Positions 8,997 to 20,688 of a stretch of DNA of 64,000 nucleotides are shown here, in pieces. Positions within the stretch are counted from its first letter, which is position 1. Every line of letters begins with the position of its first letter. Origin of the DNA: Alphaproteobacteria bacterium (lineage in GTDB: Bacteria > Pseudomonadota > Alphaproteobacteria > Micropepsales > Micropepsaceae); the NCBI GenBank assembly GCA_003139615.1, contig PLJH01000015.1, forward strand, positions 1 to 64,000, read 5' to 3'. Position numbers and translations under genes: made by a program. The notes beneath the pieces are model-generated. The model saw only the letters and a list, made by a program, of their open reading frames with translations. It searched no databases and had not been told where the DNA came from.

Positions 8997-10394
8997 ATGG
9001 CGCATGAAAGCAATACCCACAATCTCACGTCCCATTGGCGCGCGATCGACGCGGCCCATCACGTACATCCCTTCACCGACACCGCCGCGCTCAACAAGGA
9101 GGGCGTGCGCGTCATCGTCAAAAGCGACGGCGTCTATCTATGGGATTCCGAAGGCACGAAATTGATCGACGGCATGGCGGGCCTCTGGTGCGTACAGGTC
9201 GGGTACGGCAATGCCGAGCTTGCCGAGGCAGGCTACGAAGCATTGAAAACGCTCCCCTATTACAACCACTTCTTCAAGACGACCAACCCCTGGACGGCCG
9301 AACTGGCTGCCAAGCTCGCGACGATTCTGCCCGATGGTCATGAGCATGTGCTGTTCGCGAATTCGGGATCGGAAGCGAACGACACGGCCCTGAAGCTGAT
9401 CCGCTATTATTGGAATCTGAAGGGCCGTCCGGACAAGAAGATTCACCTGTCGCGCGAATACGCCTATCACGGCGTGACGATGGCGGCCGCTTCGCTTTCC
9501 GGCCTCACGCCCATGCACCCGCAATGGGATCTGCCGCTTCCCGGCTTCGCCAAAGTGCCCGCACCTTACTGGTTCGGCGCCAAGGCAGCGGGCTATGGCG
9601 ATATCGATCCCGAAGAATTCGGCCTTCTGATTGCGCGCAAGCTCGAAGAAGCCATCCTCGAGATCGGCGCGGATCGCGTCGCATCGTTTTCGGCGGAACC
9701 GATCCAGGGCGCGGGCGGGCTCATATTTCCGCCCGCCACCTATTGGCCCGAAGTACAGCACATCTGCCGCAAATACGATGTGCTTCTGCATCTGGACGAA
9801 GTGATCACCGGATTTGGACGCACAGGCGAATGGTTCGGCGCGCAGACCTATGCCATTGCCCCCGACATCATGACCATGGCGAAGGGATTGTCCTCCGGTT
9901 ATCAGCCGATCTCCGCGATTTCGCTGGGCGAGCGGATGAGCAAGACGATCCTCAACGCCAATGAAGAGCTCGTGCACGGCTACACCTATTCCGGACATCC
10001 GGTGGCGAGCGCGGTTGCGCTCAAAAATCTCGAAGTGATTGAGAAGAAGGGGCTTGCCCATCGCACCAGGCACACGATCGGGCCCTATCTGGATCGCCGC
10101 CTGCGCGAAACCTTCGAGGCGCATCCGCTTGTCGGCGAAGTGCGCTGCGTCGGGCTCCTCGCAGCCATCGAGCTTGTGCCCGACAAGGCAGAGCGCAGAT
10201 TCTTCGCGAACAGTGGGGACATCGGCACGCGGTGCCGGAACTACTGCTTCACGAACGGGCTCGTCATGCGGGCGATCCGCGACACGATGGTGCTTTCGCC
10301 ACCGCTCATCGTGACGGAAGCGGAGGTTGAAGAGATCGTCGCCAAAGCGAAAGACGCGATCGACCGCACCGCGCATGATCTTGGGAAAATGTAG
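8997..10394 (+). CDS. Class III aminotransferase (aspartate aminotransferase family, omega-transaminase-like)
   Basis: LWDSEGTKLIDGMAGLWCVQVGYG; FANSGSEANDTALKLIRYYW; LHLDEVITGFGRTGEWFG; MAKGLSSGYQPISA. Confidence 0.92.
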   Translation: MAHESNTHNLTSHWRAIDAAHHVHPFTDTAALNKEGVRVIVKSDGVYLWDSEGTKLIDGMAGLWCVQVGYGNAELAEAGYEALKTLPYYNHFFKTTNPWTAELAAKLATILPDGHEHVLFANSGSEANDTALKLIRYYWNLKGRPDKKIHLSREYAYHGVTMAAASLSGLTPMHPQWDLPLPGFAKVPAPYWFGAKAAGYGDIDPEEFGLLIARKLEEAILEIGADRVASFSAEPIQGAGGLIFPPATYWPEVQHICRKYDVLLHLDEVITGFGRTGEWFGAQTYAIAPDIMTMAKGLSSGYQPISAISLGERMSKTILNANEELVHGYTYSGHPVASAVALKNLEVIEKKGLAHRTRHTIGPYLDRRLRETFEAHPLVGEVRCVGLLAAIELVPDKAERRFFANSGDIGTRCRNYCFTNGLVMRAIRDTMVLSPPLIVTEAEVEEIVAKAKDAIDRTAHDLGKM

Positions 10395-10396
10395 CG

Positions 10397-11047
10397 ATGA
10401 AACTGCGGCTGCTCTCCGTCAATGTCGCGCAACCGCAAATCATTGGGCAGTGGAACGGGGAAGCGGTTCTATCCGGAATCGCGAAACGTCCGCTCGACCG
10501 AAAATCCGTGTTCGTGTCGGCGACCAACATCGCAGGCGACGGCCAGGCCGACCTTTCCGTGCATGGCGGCATCGACAAAGCGGTCTATGCCTATCCGACG
10601 GACCACTGGCCGTGGTGGGAACGTGAAAGGGCGCTTCCCTGCGAGCCCGCGACCTTCGGCGAGAATTTGACGCTCGAAGGCGCGGACGAAACGACCGTCG
10701 CCATCGGGGACCGTTTTCGCTGGGGCGATGCGATCCTCGAGATAAGCCAGCCCCGCGCGCCCTGCTTCAAGCTGGCGATTCACACCGTCCGCCCCGATGC
10801 GCCCCAACTCATGACGTTGTCCGGCCGTTGCGGCTGGTATTTCCGGGTGGCGCAGGAGGGCGATGCTCCAGCGCTCGGGGGAGCACTTGTCCGTGTTTTC
10901 GAGAGCGGTGGCCCGTCGGTCCGGGAAGCTTTTTTGGCCATCTTCGGCCCCCCTATGGGAACCAACCGGCTGCGGCGTGTCGAGGCGGCGCCGGGCCTCG
11001 CAGAAAGCTGGAGAAAACCTGTTTTTAGGCGCCTCCAAGGTCTCTGA
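10397..11047 (+). CDS. MOSC domain-containing protein
   Basis: KRPLDRKSVFVSATNIAGDGQADLSVHGGIDKAVYAYPTDHWPWW...GENLTLEGAD...ISQPRAPCFKLA. Confidence 0.9.
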   Translation: MKLRLLSVNVAQPQIIGQWNGEAVLSGIAKRPLDRKSVFVSATNIAGDGQADLSVHGGIDKAVYAYPTDHWPWWERERALPCEPATFGENLTLEGADETTVAIGDRFRWGDAILEISQPRAPCFKLAIHTVRPDAPQLMTLSGRCGWYFRVAQEGDAPALGGALVRVFESGGPSVREAFLAIFGPPMGTNRLRRVEAAPGLAESWRKPVFRRLQGL

Positions 11048-11149
11048 TTCGATCCAGACAATGTGTACTAAATGCAACTGTCACCAATAAAAAATCGTAA
11101 TCTTGGGACTCGAAAAAAATAGTTGCAAACTGTGGCCCCGGTGCATAGG

Positions 11150-11306
11150 TTTGTCCTTGGAAGAACGAACAACTGTCCAGCAGGCACTGCCCCCCCGCTC
11201 GCACGCTGGACGGCGTTCTTTCAGAGGTACCGGTCATCCCCTCCCGGTGCCAGCGCGTAACGGCGCACGTGACGCCCGATCAGCCCCCTGGTCGGGCGTC
11301 TTTTTT
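11150..11306 (+). ncRNA. Candidate structured small RNA ending in an intrinsic terminator; family not identified
   Basis: Intergenic between convergent CDSs. AGAACG...GTCCAGC/GCTGGAC...CGTTCT long hairpin, GGTACCGG/CCGGTGCC hairpin, then GACGCCCGA-loop-TCGGGCGTC-TTTTTT. Confidence 0.35.
11271..11306 (+). terminator. Rho-independent terminator
   Basis: gacgcccga tcagccccctgg tcgggcgtc tttttt. Confidence 0.85.
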
Positions 11307-11317
11307 GTGCCGTCTCA

Positions 11318-11950
11318 CTACTCCCGGGGTACAGCGACGCGGCGAAGCGTCAGGTTAATCCGTCCACCCCCGGGCACGTGCCGGGAACTACCGGAAACGA
11401 GCCGGTCGATCCCGTGGAAGGCGAGCCTTGCCGGCCCTCCGAACACCAGCACATCACCCGAGCAAAGTTTGATGCTTTTGGTCGGTGCTTTGCGCGTCGT
11501 GCCTCCGATGCGGAACAGGGCGTCGTCGCCCAACGACACCGACAAGACCGGCGCCTCGAGCGCCGCTTCGTCGCGATCCTGGTGCAAGCCCATGCGCGCC
11601 CCGGCGCGATAGAGATTGACCAGGCAGCATTCGGGCGGGGCGCGATATCCGGTTGTTTTCCGCCAGAGTTCCAGGAGAATTTCGGGAATCGGCGGCCACG
11701 CCCGCTGCGTCAGCGGATGCCGCGCTTCATAGCGATAGCCGGAGATATCGGAATACCACCCCATCGAACCGAAATTCGTTTCCTCGACGGAAAACGGCTT
11801 TCCCGAACGCGGCATTTGCGGGCGATAGAATGGCGCATCTTGCGCGCGTTGCAGCACATCGTTCACCAACAAGCCCTGTTCGCTCGCATCGAGCGCCCCG
11901 GACCACAGGCGGACGCCGGGCGCAATTTCGAAGGCGTGGGAGTGCAGCAT
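11318..11950 (-). CDS. alkB: AlkB-like alpha-ketoglutarate-dependent DNA dioxygenase
   Basis: MGWYSDISGYRYEARHPLT...CLVNLYRAGARMGLHQDRDEAALEAPVLSVSLGDDALFRIGG...SGDVLVFGGPARLAFHGIDR. Start at internal ATG 11950. Confidence 0.93.
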   Translation of the reverse strand: MLHSHAFEIAPGVRLWSGALDASEQGLLVNDVLQRAQDAPFYRPQMPRSGKPFSVEETNFGSMGWYSDISGYRYEARHPLTQRAWPPIPEILLELWRKTTGYRAPPECCLVNLYRAGARMGLHQDRDEAALEAPVLSVSLGDDALFRIGGTTRKAPTKSIKLCSGDVLVFGGPARLAFHGIDRLVSGSSRHVPGGGRINLTLRRVAVPRE

Positions 11951-11951
11951 A

Positions 11952-12500
11952 TCAGGCGATCGTCTTGCCCATCCGGATGATCGGCACGCGTACACCCGAA
12001 GGCGTGTCGACGCGAAGCTTCTCGATTTCGAGATAACCAAAGGCCTTGTAGAGCGGCAGGCCGGACAAAGTTGCGCCGAGTTCCGTGCGCGAGAATCCTT
12101 CGGCGGCCGCCTTCTCTTCGCACACGCCCAAAATCAATTTGCCGACGCCTTGTCGCGCGAAATCCGGATGCGTGTACATTGCGCGCACGCGCGCGGCGTC
12201 GTTCCTGGGGTCGAGCAATGCCGTATCGCGGCCCGCAGAATGATCGCCGCCGAACAGGGTCGCGCGACGGCTCCAACCACCGCATCCCGCAATGCGACTG
12301 TCCTTTTCCACGACGTAGTAGGTGCCGTCCTCGATCAATTGCGTATCGAGACCCATAACCGAAAACGAAGCCTCAACTTCTTCCGGCGATAAAACGTCAC
12401 GCAACAGAATGCGTATCGACGCATTCATGAGAGATCGAAGCGTATCGATATCGTCCAGGCACGCGAGCCGGAGCATGAAATGGTTAGCGGTCGTTTTCCA
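11952..12500 (-). CDS. GNAT family N-acetyltransferase
   Basis: RVRAMYTHPDFARQGVGKLILGVCEEKAAAEGFSRTELGATLSGLPLYKAFGY. Start codon approximate. Confidence 0.87.
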   Translation of the reverse strand, partial: WKTTANHFMLRLACLDDIDTLRSLMNASIRILLRDVLSPEEVEASFSVMGLDTQLIEDGTYYVVEKDSRIAGCGGWSRRATLFGGDHSAGRDTALLDPRNDAARVRAMYTHPDFARQGVGKLILGVCEEKAAAEGFSRTELGATLSGLPLYKAFGYLEIEKLRVDTPSGVRVPIIRMGKTIA

Positions 12501-12640
12501 CATTTCGCCTGTATAGCGCATTCCCGTTCGATCCTGCGGGGAATTTTCGTGCCGAAACGAGACAGACGGAATCGTAAAATGCGCGGAGAATCCGAGAAAT
12601 TTTCGAAAATCTTAAACGATCCCAACGTATACCGAACCGC

Positions 12641-13357
12641 ATGAACACGTTCACAGCGCAGCCGGACGAAAAAGCTTCGCCCTCTGCCGCATGGCTCAGC
12701 GGCTCTAAGGTCTATGACCTGCTGGCCGCCTCGCCGCTGATCCTGTGGTACGCGATCTGTCTCGTGCAGCAGGTGCCGCAACTGCTCGACGAGTTGGCGA
12801 AGGTATGGATACACGAACAGCAATTCCTGCCGATCATAGACCTTCTCTCCAAGTTTTCCGTTTTCCTGTTCGCCGCCGTGCTGATCGGCTTTCTCGTGGT
12901 GCGCCGGATCCCCTCCGCAAAAGCGCAGGGCATTTTTCCCCGGGCCGCTGCGTTTCTTGGCACCTATCTCGGCGTTGCGATCCTGTTGTTGCCGCGTCAT
13001 CCGGTGGGCTGGACGACGGAAGTCGCGTCGACTGCGCTGATTCTGGGCGGCATGACTTTCGCGATCTACGGCCTGCTCTGGCTCGGACGCTCGATCAGCA
13101 TCATGTCGGAAGCGCGCAAGCTCGTGATCGGCGGACCCTATTCGATCGTGCGCCATCCGCTCTATCTGGGCGAGCAACTCGCGCTCATCGGGGTGTTCCT
13201 GCAATATATGTCGCCTGTCGCGCTCGCGTTGCTGGCGCTGCAGTTTTCGTTTCAAATCTACCGCATGGGCTTCGAGGAGCAGATCTTGGGCGACACGTTT
13301 CCCGAATATGCCGATTACAAAGTACGCACCGCGCGGCTGATCCCGGGCATCTACTAA
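12641..13357 (+). CDS. Isoprenylcysteine carboxyl methyltransferase/PEMT-like integral membrane methyltransferase
   Basis: Multiple TM segments; GGPYSIVRHPLYLGEQLALIGVFLQY...GDTFPEYADYKVRTARLIPGIY. Confidence 0.82.
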   Translation: MNTFTAQPDEKASPSAAWLSGSKVYDLLAASPLILWYAICLVQQVPQLLDELAKVWIHEQQFLPIIDLLSKFSVFLFAAVLIGFLVVRRIPSAKAQGIFPRAAAFLGTYLGVAILLLPRHPVGWTTEVASTALILGGMTFAIYGLLWLGRSISIMSEARKLVIGGPYSIVRHPLYLGEQLALIGVFLQYMSPVALALLALQFSFQIYRMGFEEQILGDTFPEYADYKVRTARLIPGIY

Positions 13358-13360
13358 GCA

Positions 13361-13562
13361 GGCGCGCGACACGCACAGCCGTATCGAAATTGTCGTCGGG
13401 TCCCGAAGTGTATGCGAACTGCACGCCGTTCGTGTAGTCGCGATCGGTGTTGTAGAAGACATCGTTCTCGAACAGGACGCTGATAGTCCCGTGCTCTGGG
13501 GGCTCGTCGGCTGCGTAGGCGAGCTGTGTCGCAAAAAGATGCTCCAGCTGCCGGAAGCGCAA
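13361..13562 (-). pseudogene. Truncated N-terminal remnant of LpxR-like lipid A deacylase
   Basis: EHGTISVLFENDVFYNTDRDYTNGVQFAYTSGPDDNFDTAVRVARLL resembles the LpxR N-terminus (ENDxF..TDRxYTNG); similarity stops where the frame enters the opposite-strand methyltransferase. Confidence 0.5.
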
Positions 13563-13694
13563 CCTGTCTGAGATGAGTAACGCGCATGCCGGCCACCCCC
13601 GTTTAACCGCAGACTGAATGCGTCGGGTCCGTTTCGGTTGCAGAGGCGGTTGCGAAATTACATTCGACGAGAACCGTTCGATCCTCGTCCGACC

Positions 13695-13725
13695 TTCCCC
13701 TGTTAAACAGGGGAAATAACAGGCG
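13695..13725. repeat. Palindromic repeat copy 1 (TTCCCCTGTT-A-AACAGGGGAA plus third half-site AACAGG)
   Basis: ttcccctgttaaacaggggaaataacaggcg: 10-bp perfect arms. Confidence 0.65.
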
Positions 13726-13780
13726 CCCCTCTCTCGCCACGCCTTTCGCGGCAGTTGCTCAACTTGATCCCCGTCGGCAT

Positions 13781-13815
13781 CTCCCCTGTTTAACAGGCGA
13801 AAATAACAGGGGAAC
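13781..13815. repeat. Palindromic repeat copy 2 (CTCCCCTGTT-T-AACAGGCGAA plus third half-site AACAGGGGAA)
   Basis: ctcccctgtttaacaggcgaaaataacaggggaac: same three-half-site layout as copy 1. Confidence 0.65.
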
Positions 13816-14057
13816 TTTCAATTCACGCTTTCCGACGGTCGGTCGAACAGCTTTGAGGCCATGCAATATTGGCAGTATATACCACTATAGTAATAAAGAA
13901 AACTGATATGGTCTTATAATGTGATTTCGACCGTAATCCCGCGACTCTGCTTGACCCGGGGAGTTCGGCAAGTATATTGCCGCGCTCCCGAGGCGGCAGA
14001 GGCGGCCCGGATACCCATTTTCCCCGGTTTTCCGGGATTTTTGCAAGGAATTCGGCC

Positions 14058-14417
14058 ATGTTCGCGGTCATCCGCACCGGCGGCAAGCAATATACGGTCG
14101 CCAAGGACGATGTGCTCACTGTCGAGCGCCTCGACGGCGACGTGGGTGCCACCCTCACCCTGGGCGAGGTCCTGATGCTGGGCGGCAGCTCGCCAAAGAC
14201 GGGCCTGCCCCTGGTTGAAGGTGCATCCGTGATGGCCGAGATCGTCGAGCAGGGCCGCGGCGAGAAGGTCGTGGCCTTCAAGAAGAAGCGCCGCAAGAAC
14301 ACCCATCGCAAGCGCGGCCATCGCCAGCCCTTCACGAAGCTGAAGATCACGGCGATCCACGGTCACGAGAAGCACGAGCCCGCTAATCACGAAGTGGAGG
14401 CCGCTCATGGCGCATAA
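14058..14417 (+). CDS. rplU: 50S ribosomal protein L21
   Basis: [30 protein letters not shown]...[26 protein letters not shown]. Confidence 0.97.
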   Translation: MFAVIRTGGKQYTVAKDDVLTVERLDGDVGATLTLGEVLMLGGSSPKTGLPLVEGASVMAEIVEQGRGEKVVAFKKKRRKNTHRKRGHRQPFTKLKITAIHGHEKHEPANHEVEAAHGA

Positions 14418-14679
14418 GAAAGCCGGCGGCTCCTCGCGCAACGGACGCGATTCGGCGGGCCAGCGACTTGGCGTGAAGAAGTTCGGCGGCGAAGCGATTG
14501 CAGCCGGCAATGTGATCGTGCGCCAGCGCGGTACGAAGTTCTTCCCCGGCACCAATGTCGGCATGGGCAAGGACCACACGCTCTTCGCCACGGAGACCGG
14601 CAAGGTCGAATTCCGCGAAGGCTTTAAGCGCCGCACGTATGTATCGGTCATTTCCATGCCGGCCAAGGACGCCGGTTGA
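14407..14679 (+). CDS. rpmA: 50S ribosomal protein L27
   Basis: [48 protein letters not shown]. Confidence 0.98.
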   Translation: MAHKKAGGSSRNGRDSAGQRLGVKKFGGEAIAAGNVIVRQRGTKFFPGTNVGMGKDHTLFATETGKVEFREGFKRRTYVSVISMPAKDAG

Positions 14680-14731
14680 CATAGGCGGTTTCGAAATCGA
14701 GCCGCCACCAAATGGGCGGCTCATCGCGCGA

Positions 14732-14761
14732 GGGAAGGTGGTCCGCCATCTTCCCTTTTTT
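14732..14761 (+). terminator. Rho-independent terminator after rplU-rpmA
   Basis: gggaaggtgg tccg ccatcttccc tttttt. Confidence 0.8.
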
Positions 14762-14785
14762 GTTCCCTCGCGGGAGGGGACTGTC

Positions 14786-17515
<2,730 letters not shown>

Positions 17516-17538
17516 GCAGCGACCTCAAACTCTCTCTC

Positions 17539-17674
17539 ACCATGGCCGGGCGTGACCCGGCCACCCAGTCAGCGAGCGTCTGCGAGCTGAATGATGCGGA
17601 CGCGACAGCATCAAGGGCCGTTTGCCGCGCAGACGCGCGGCTACTGGGTGGCCGGCTCCGGGGCCGGCCATGGT
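17539..17674. repeat. ~130-bp palindromic intergenic element between proB and proA
   Basis: Left arm CACCATGGCCGGGCGTGACCCGGCCACCCAGT (17539-) and right arm ACTGGGTGGCCGGCTCCGGGGCCGGCCATGGTG (-17674) are imperfect inverted repeats; inner GCGTCTGCG/CGCAGACGC also pair. Confidence 0.8.
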
Positions 17675-18950
17675 GAAATTTGGGGATGACGCCGAACTGG
17701 AAAACGCGCTCAAAAAAACAGGGCGTGCTGCGCGCGAAGCCGCAATTGAATTGCGCGAGGCTTCTCGCGGAGCCAAGGACGAAGCGTTGCATGCGATGGC
17801 TGCTGCCATCCGCAAACATGCGGAAAATATTCTTCTGGCCAATGCCGAAGACATCGTGGCTGCAAAGAAACAAAATCTGTCCTCAGCAGTGCTGGATCGG
17901 CTCGCACTTGATGAAGCGCGCATCGAGGCGATGGCAAGCGGTCTCGAGGCGATTGCGGAGTTGGCCGATCCCGTCGGCCGCGAACTTGCGCGCTGGACGC
18001 GTCCCAACAGTCTCGACATTGCGCGCGTGGCGACGCCCATCGGGGTGATTGGAATCATCTATGAAAGTCGGCCGAATGTGACGGCCGATGCAGGCGCGCT
18101 CTGCCTTAAATCCGGCAATGCGGTGATCCTGCGCGGCGGCTCGGACGCGGCACGTTCGTCGTCTGCAATTCACGCCGCGCTGGTGGAGGGGTTGCGGGCA
18201 GCCCGGCTGCCGGAAACGGCGATCCAGATGATCACAACAACGGATCGCGCCGCTGTCGGCGCGATGCTCGAAGGCCTCGACGGCGCCATAGATCTGATTG
18301 TTCCCCGCGGCGGCAAAAGTCTCGTCGCGCGCGTGCGGGAAGAGGCGCGTGTGCCGGTGCTGGCCCATCTCGAAGGCATCTGTCACATCTATGTGCATGC
18401 AAAGGCCGACCTCGCGATGGCGCGCGCCATCGTGCTCAACGCCAAGATGCGGCGCACGGGCGTGTGCGGCGCGGCCGAAACCATGTTGATCGACCGCGCG
18501 ATACTTCAATCTCACGGCACGCCGATTCTTCACGATCTGCAAAAAGCCGGTTGCGAGATCCGCGCAGACGAAAATGTGCGGGACGTCTTTCCGAGCGCGA
18601 CTGCGGCATCCGAAGACGATTGGCGTTCGGAATATCTCGATGCGATCCTTGCCGTGAAAACGGTCGACGGCGTGGAAGACGCAATCCGCCATATTGAAAC
18701 CTATGGCTCGCATCACACCGAGGCGATCGTCACCGAAGACGCGCAAGCGGCCGAGCGATTCCTCGCTGCGCTCGATTCTGCGATTGTGATGTGGAATGCT
18801 TCGACCCAGTTTGCCGACGGTGGAGAGTTCGGCATGGGGGCGGAAATCGGTATCGGCACCGGCAAGCTGCACGCGCGCGGGCCCGTGGGTGTCGAACAGC
18901 TCACGACCTTCAAATATGTCGTGCGCGGCAAGGGGCAGATTCGAGCATGA
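17670..18950 (+). CDS. proA: Glutamate-5-semialdehyde dehydrogenase
   Basis: [22 protein letters not shown]...[38 protein letters not shown]...[13 protein letters not shown]. Start at 17670 lies in the palindromic element. Confidence 0.95.
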   Translation: MVKFGDDAELENALKKTGRAAREAAIELREASRGAKDEALHAMAAAIRKHAENILLANAEDIVAAKKQNLSSAVLDRLALDEARIEAMASGLEAIAELADPVGRELARWTRPNSLDIARVATPIGVIGIIYESRPNVTADAGALCLKSGNAVILRGGSDAARSSSAIHAALVEGLRAARLPETAIQMITTTDRAAVGAMLEGLDGAIDLIVPRGGKSLVARVREEARVPVLAHLEGICHIYVHAKADLAMARAIVLNAKMRRTGVCGAAETMLIDRAILQSHGTPILHDLQKAGCEIRADENVRDVFPSATAASEDDWRSEYLDAILAVKTVDGVEDAIRHIETYGSHHTEAIVTEDAQAAERFLAALDSAIVMWNASTQFADGGEFGMGAEIGIGTGKLHARGPVGVEQLTTFKYVVRGKGQIRA

Positions 18951-19594
18951 CACCGCGTCGCATGCATTGGCTGAAGCCACCGGGACCCATCTCGCCCGGT
19001 TTGCGCATCGGTTTGCTGGGCGGTTCGTTCAACCCGGCGCATGAAGGCCACATCCATGTCAGCGAAGTGGCGCTCAGGCGGCTCGGGCTCGATTATGTGT
19101 GGTGGCTGGTCGCGCCGCACAATCCTCTCAAACCGACGATCGGCATGGCGCCTCTCGACGATCGCGTGTCCATGGCGGCCGCGACTGCAAGCCACCCGCG
19201 CATTCTGGTGATGGATATCGAAGCGGCCCTCGGCACGCGCTACACCATCGATACGCTTGGTGCGCTGACGCGCCGCTTCCCGCTGCTGCGCTTCGTCTGG
19301 TTGATGGGCAGCGACAATCTCGATCAGTTTCGCCGCTGGCGGCGCTGGACGGATATCGCGGCGCGCGTGCCCATCGCGGTCGTCATGCGACCCGGCAGCA
19401 CACTCGCGCCGCTACGTGCCAAGGCAGCTCAGCGCCTGGCGCGCGCTCGGTTGAATGCCGCCGGGCGCATCGCCTTTGCCGATCCACCTGCCTTTGTGGT
19501 GCTGGACGGGCCGCGCAGCACCGCCAGCGCGACCGCAATTCGCGAAAAATCCCGTACCGGTGAGGCCTTGGTAGGCGCAATTCCGTCGTGGTAG
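18947..19594 (+). CDS. nadD: Nicotinate-nucleotide adenylyltransferase
   Basis: [58 protein letters not shown] overlap with proA stop. Confidence 0.95.
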   Translation: MTPRRMHWLKPPGPISPGLRIGLLGGSFNPAHEGHIHVSEVALRRLGLDYVWWLVAPHNPLKPTIGMAPLDDRVSMAAATASHPRILVMDIEAALGTRYTIDTLGALTRRFPLLRFVWLMGSDNLDQFRRWRRWTDIAARVPIAVVMRPGSTLAPLRAKAAQRLARARLNAAGRIAFADPPAFVVLDGPRSTASATAIREKSRTGEALVGAIPSW

Positions 19595-19679
19595 AGTGTT
19601 ATTGCAATCTGCGGAGCGCGCGGCCGATCCTGGACAAGATGAAGGGAACAATTCGCCGGCGCTTCCGTCGTGAAACGCA

Positions 19680-20108
19680 GTGGAGGAATTGGTCCTGACC
19701 AGCAAGACGACCGGCGCCAAGAAAGCGCCACGCGCGAAAAAGAGTACACGCGCGGGAGCCCCGACGGAGCCGACGCTCCTCGCCCGCATTCTCACATCCC
19801 TCGACGACGACAAGGCGGAAGATATCGTGACCATCGATCTCGATGGCCGCTCGTCGCTGGCCGATGCGATCGTCATCGCCAACGGGCGATCGGCGCGTCA
19901 TGTCTCGTCCATCGCCGAACATCTCGCGCGACGGCTCAAGGAAGCCGGTTACGGCACGCGACCGGTCGACGGGCTGCAAAGCGGAGATTGGGTGCTGGTC
20001 GATGCGGGCGATGTCATTGTCCATATATTCCGGCCTGAGGTCCGCAATTATTACGATCTCGAAGGCATGTGGTCGGTTCAGGAACCGCGACGCGCCGCTT
20101 CGCGCTGA
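19680..20108 (+). CDS. rsfS: Ribosome silencing factor
   Basis: DDKAEDIVTIDLDGRSSLADAIVIANGRSARHVSSIAEHL...GDWVLVDAGDVIVHIFRPEVRNYYDLEGMW. Confidence 0.93.
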   Translation: MEELVLTSKTTGAKKAPRAKKSTRAGAPTEPTLLARILTSLDDDKAEDIVTIDLDGRSSLADAIVIANGRSARHVSSIAEHLARRLKEAGYGTRPVDGLQSGDWVLVDAGDVIVHIFRPEVRNYYDLEGMWSVQEPRRAASR

Positions 20109-20129
20109 TCGTTTCAAGGCTTTGCACCC

Positions 20130-20612
20130 ATGCGGCTTCTCGTTCTTGCCGTCGGACACGCCCGGGGAACTTCCGAAGGCGCGCTGATCGACGACTATAT
20201 CGCCCGCGCAAACGCGTTCGGAAAACGGCTCGGACTTTCGTCAACGACCGTCGAGGAAATCGCCGTTTCGAAATTGCGCGAAGCCCGCGCCCGTATCGCC
20301 GAAGAGGGCGAGCGCCTGGCTGCGCGCATCCCGGCGTCCGCGCATGTGATTTTCTGCGATGCCCGCGGCAAAGGCATGACGAGTGAAGCCTTTGCGGAGA
20401 TGATCGGCGCCATGCGCGATGCCGGCGCGCGCGATCTGGTGTTCCTGCTCGGAGGTCCGGACGGGCTCGATCCGGGACCGACCGTCAAAGCCGGCCGCAG
20501 CCTCGCATTCGGGCCGCAAACCTGGCCGCATCTGCTGGCGCGCGCGATGTTGGCCGAACAACTTTATCGGTCGCTGACGATCCTCGGCGGCCATCCCTAT
20601 CACCGGGCGTGA
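20130..20612 (+). CDS. rlmH: 23S rRNA (pseudouridine1915-N3)-methyltransferase
   Basis: RDLVFLLGGPDGLDP...RSLAFGPQTWPHLLARAMLAEQLYRSLTILGGHPYHRA. Confidence 0.95.
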   Translation: MRLLVLAVGHARGTSEGALIDDYIARANAFGKRLGLSSTTVEEIAVSKLREARARIAEEGERLAARIPASAHVIFCDARGKGMTSEAFAEMIGAMRDAGARDLVFLLGGPDGLDPGPTVKAGRSLAFGPQTWPHLLARAMLAEQLYRSLTILGGHPYHRA

Positions 20613-20631
20613 GGTTTGGGCCTGAAGCACG

Positions 20632-20648
20632 TTATCCCGATCTTAACC
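20632..20648 (+). promoter_or_regulatory. CtrA-like box TTAT-N7-TTAACC upstream of fliX
   Basis: ttatcccgatcttaacc, 40 nt upstream of the fliX ATG; CtrA consensus TTAA-N7-TTAA. Confidence 0.5.
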
Positions 20649-20688
20649 ATGAGGGGGGAAAGTCGCGCGTCGCAATGGGACTTGGCCC

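Noticed and set aside
9138-10376. 412-aa minus-strand ORF opposite the aminotransferase
   Set aside because: Shadow ORF; low-complexity R/H/D-rich protein, no family features.
12425-13534. 369-aa minus-strand ORF across the methyltransferase and GNAT genes
   Set aside because: Overlaps well-supported genes on the other frames; translation is R/Q/H-rich without domain signature.
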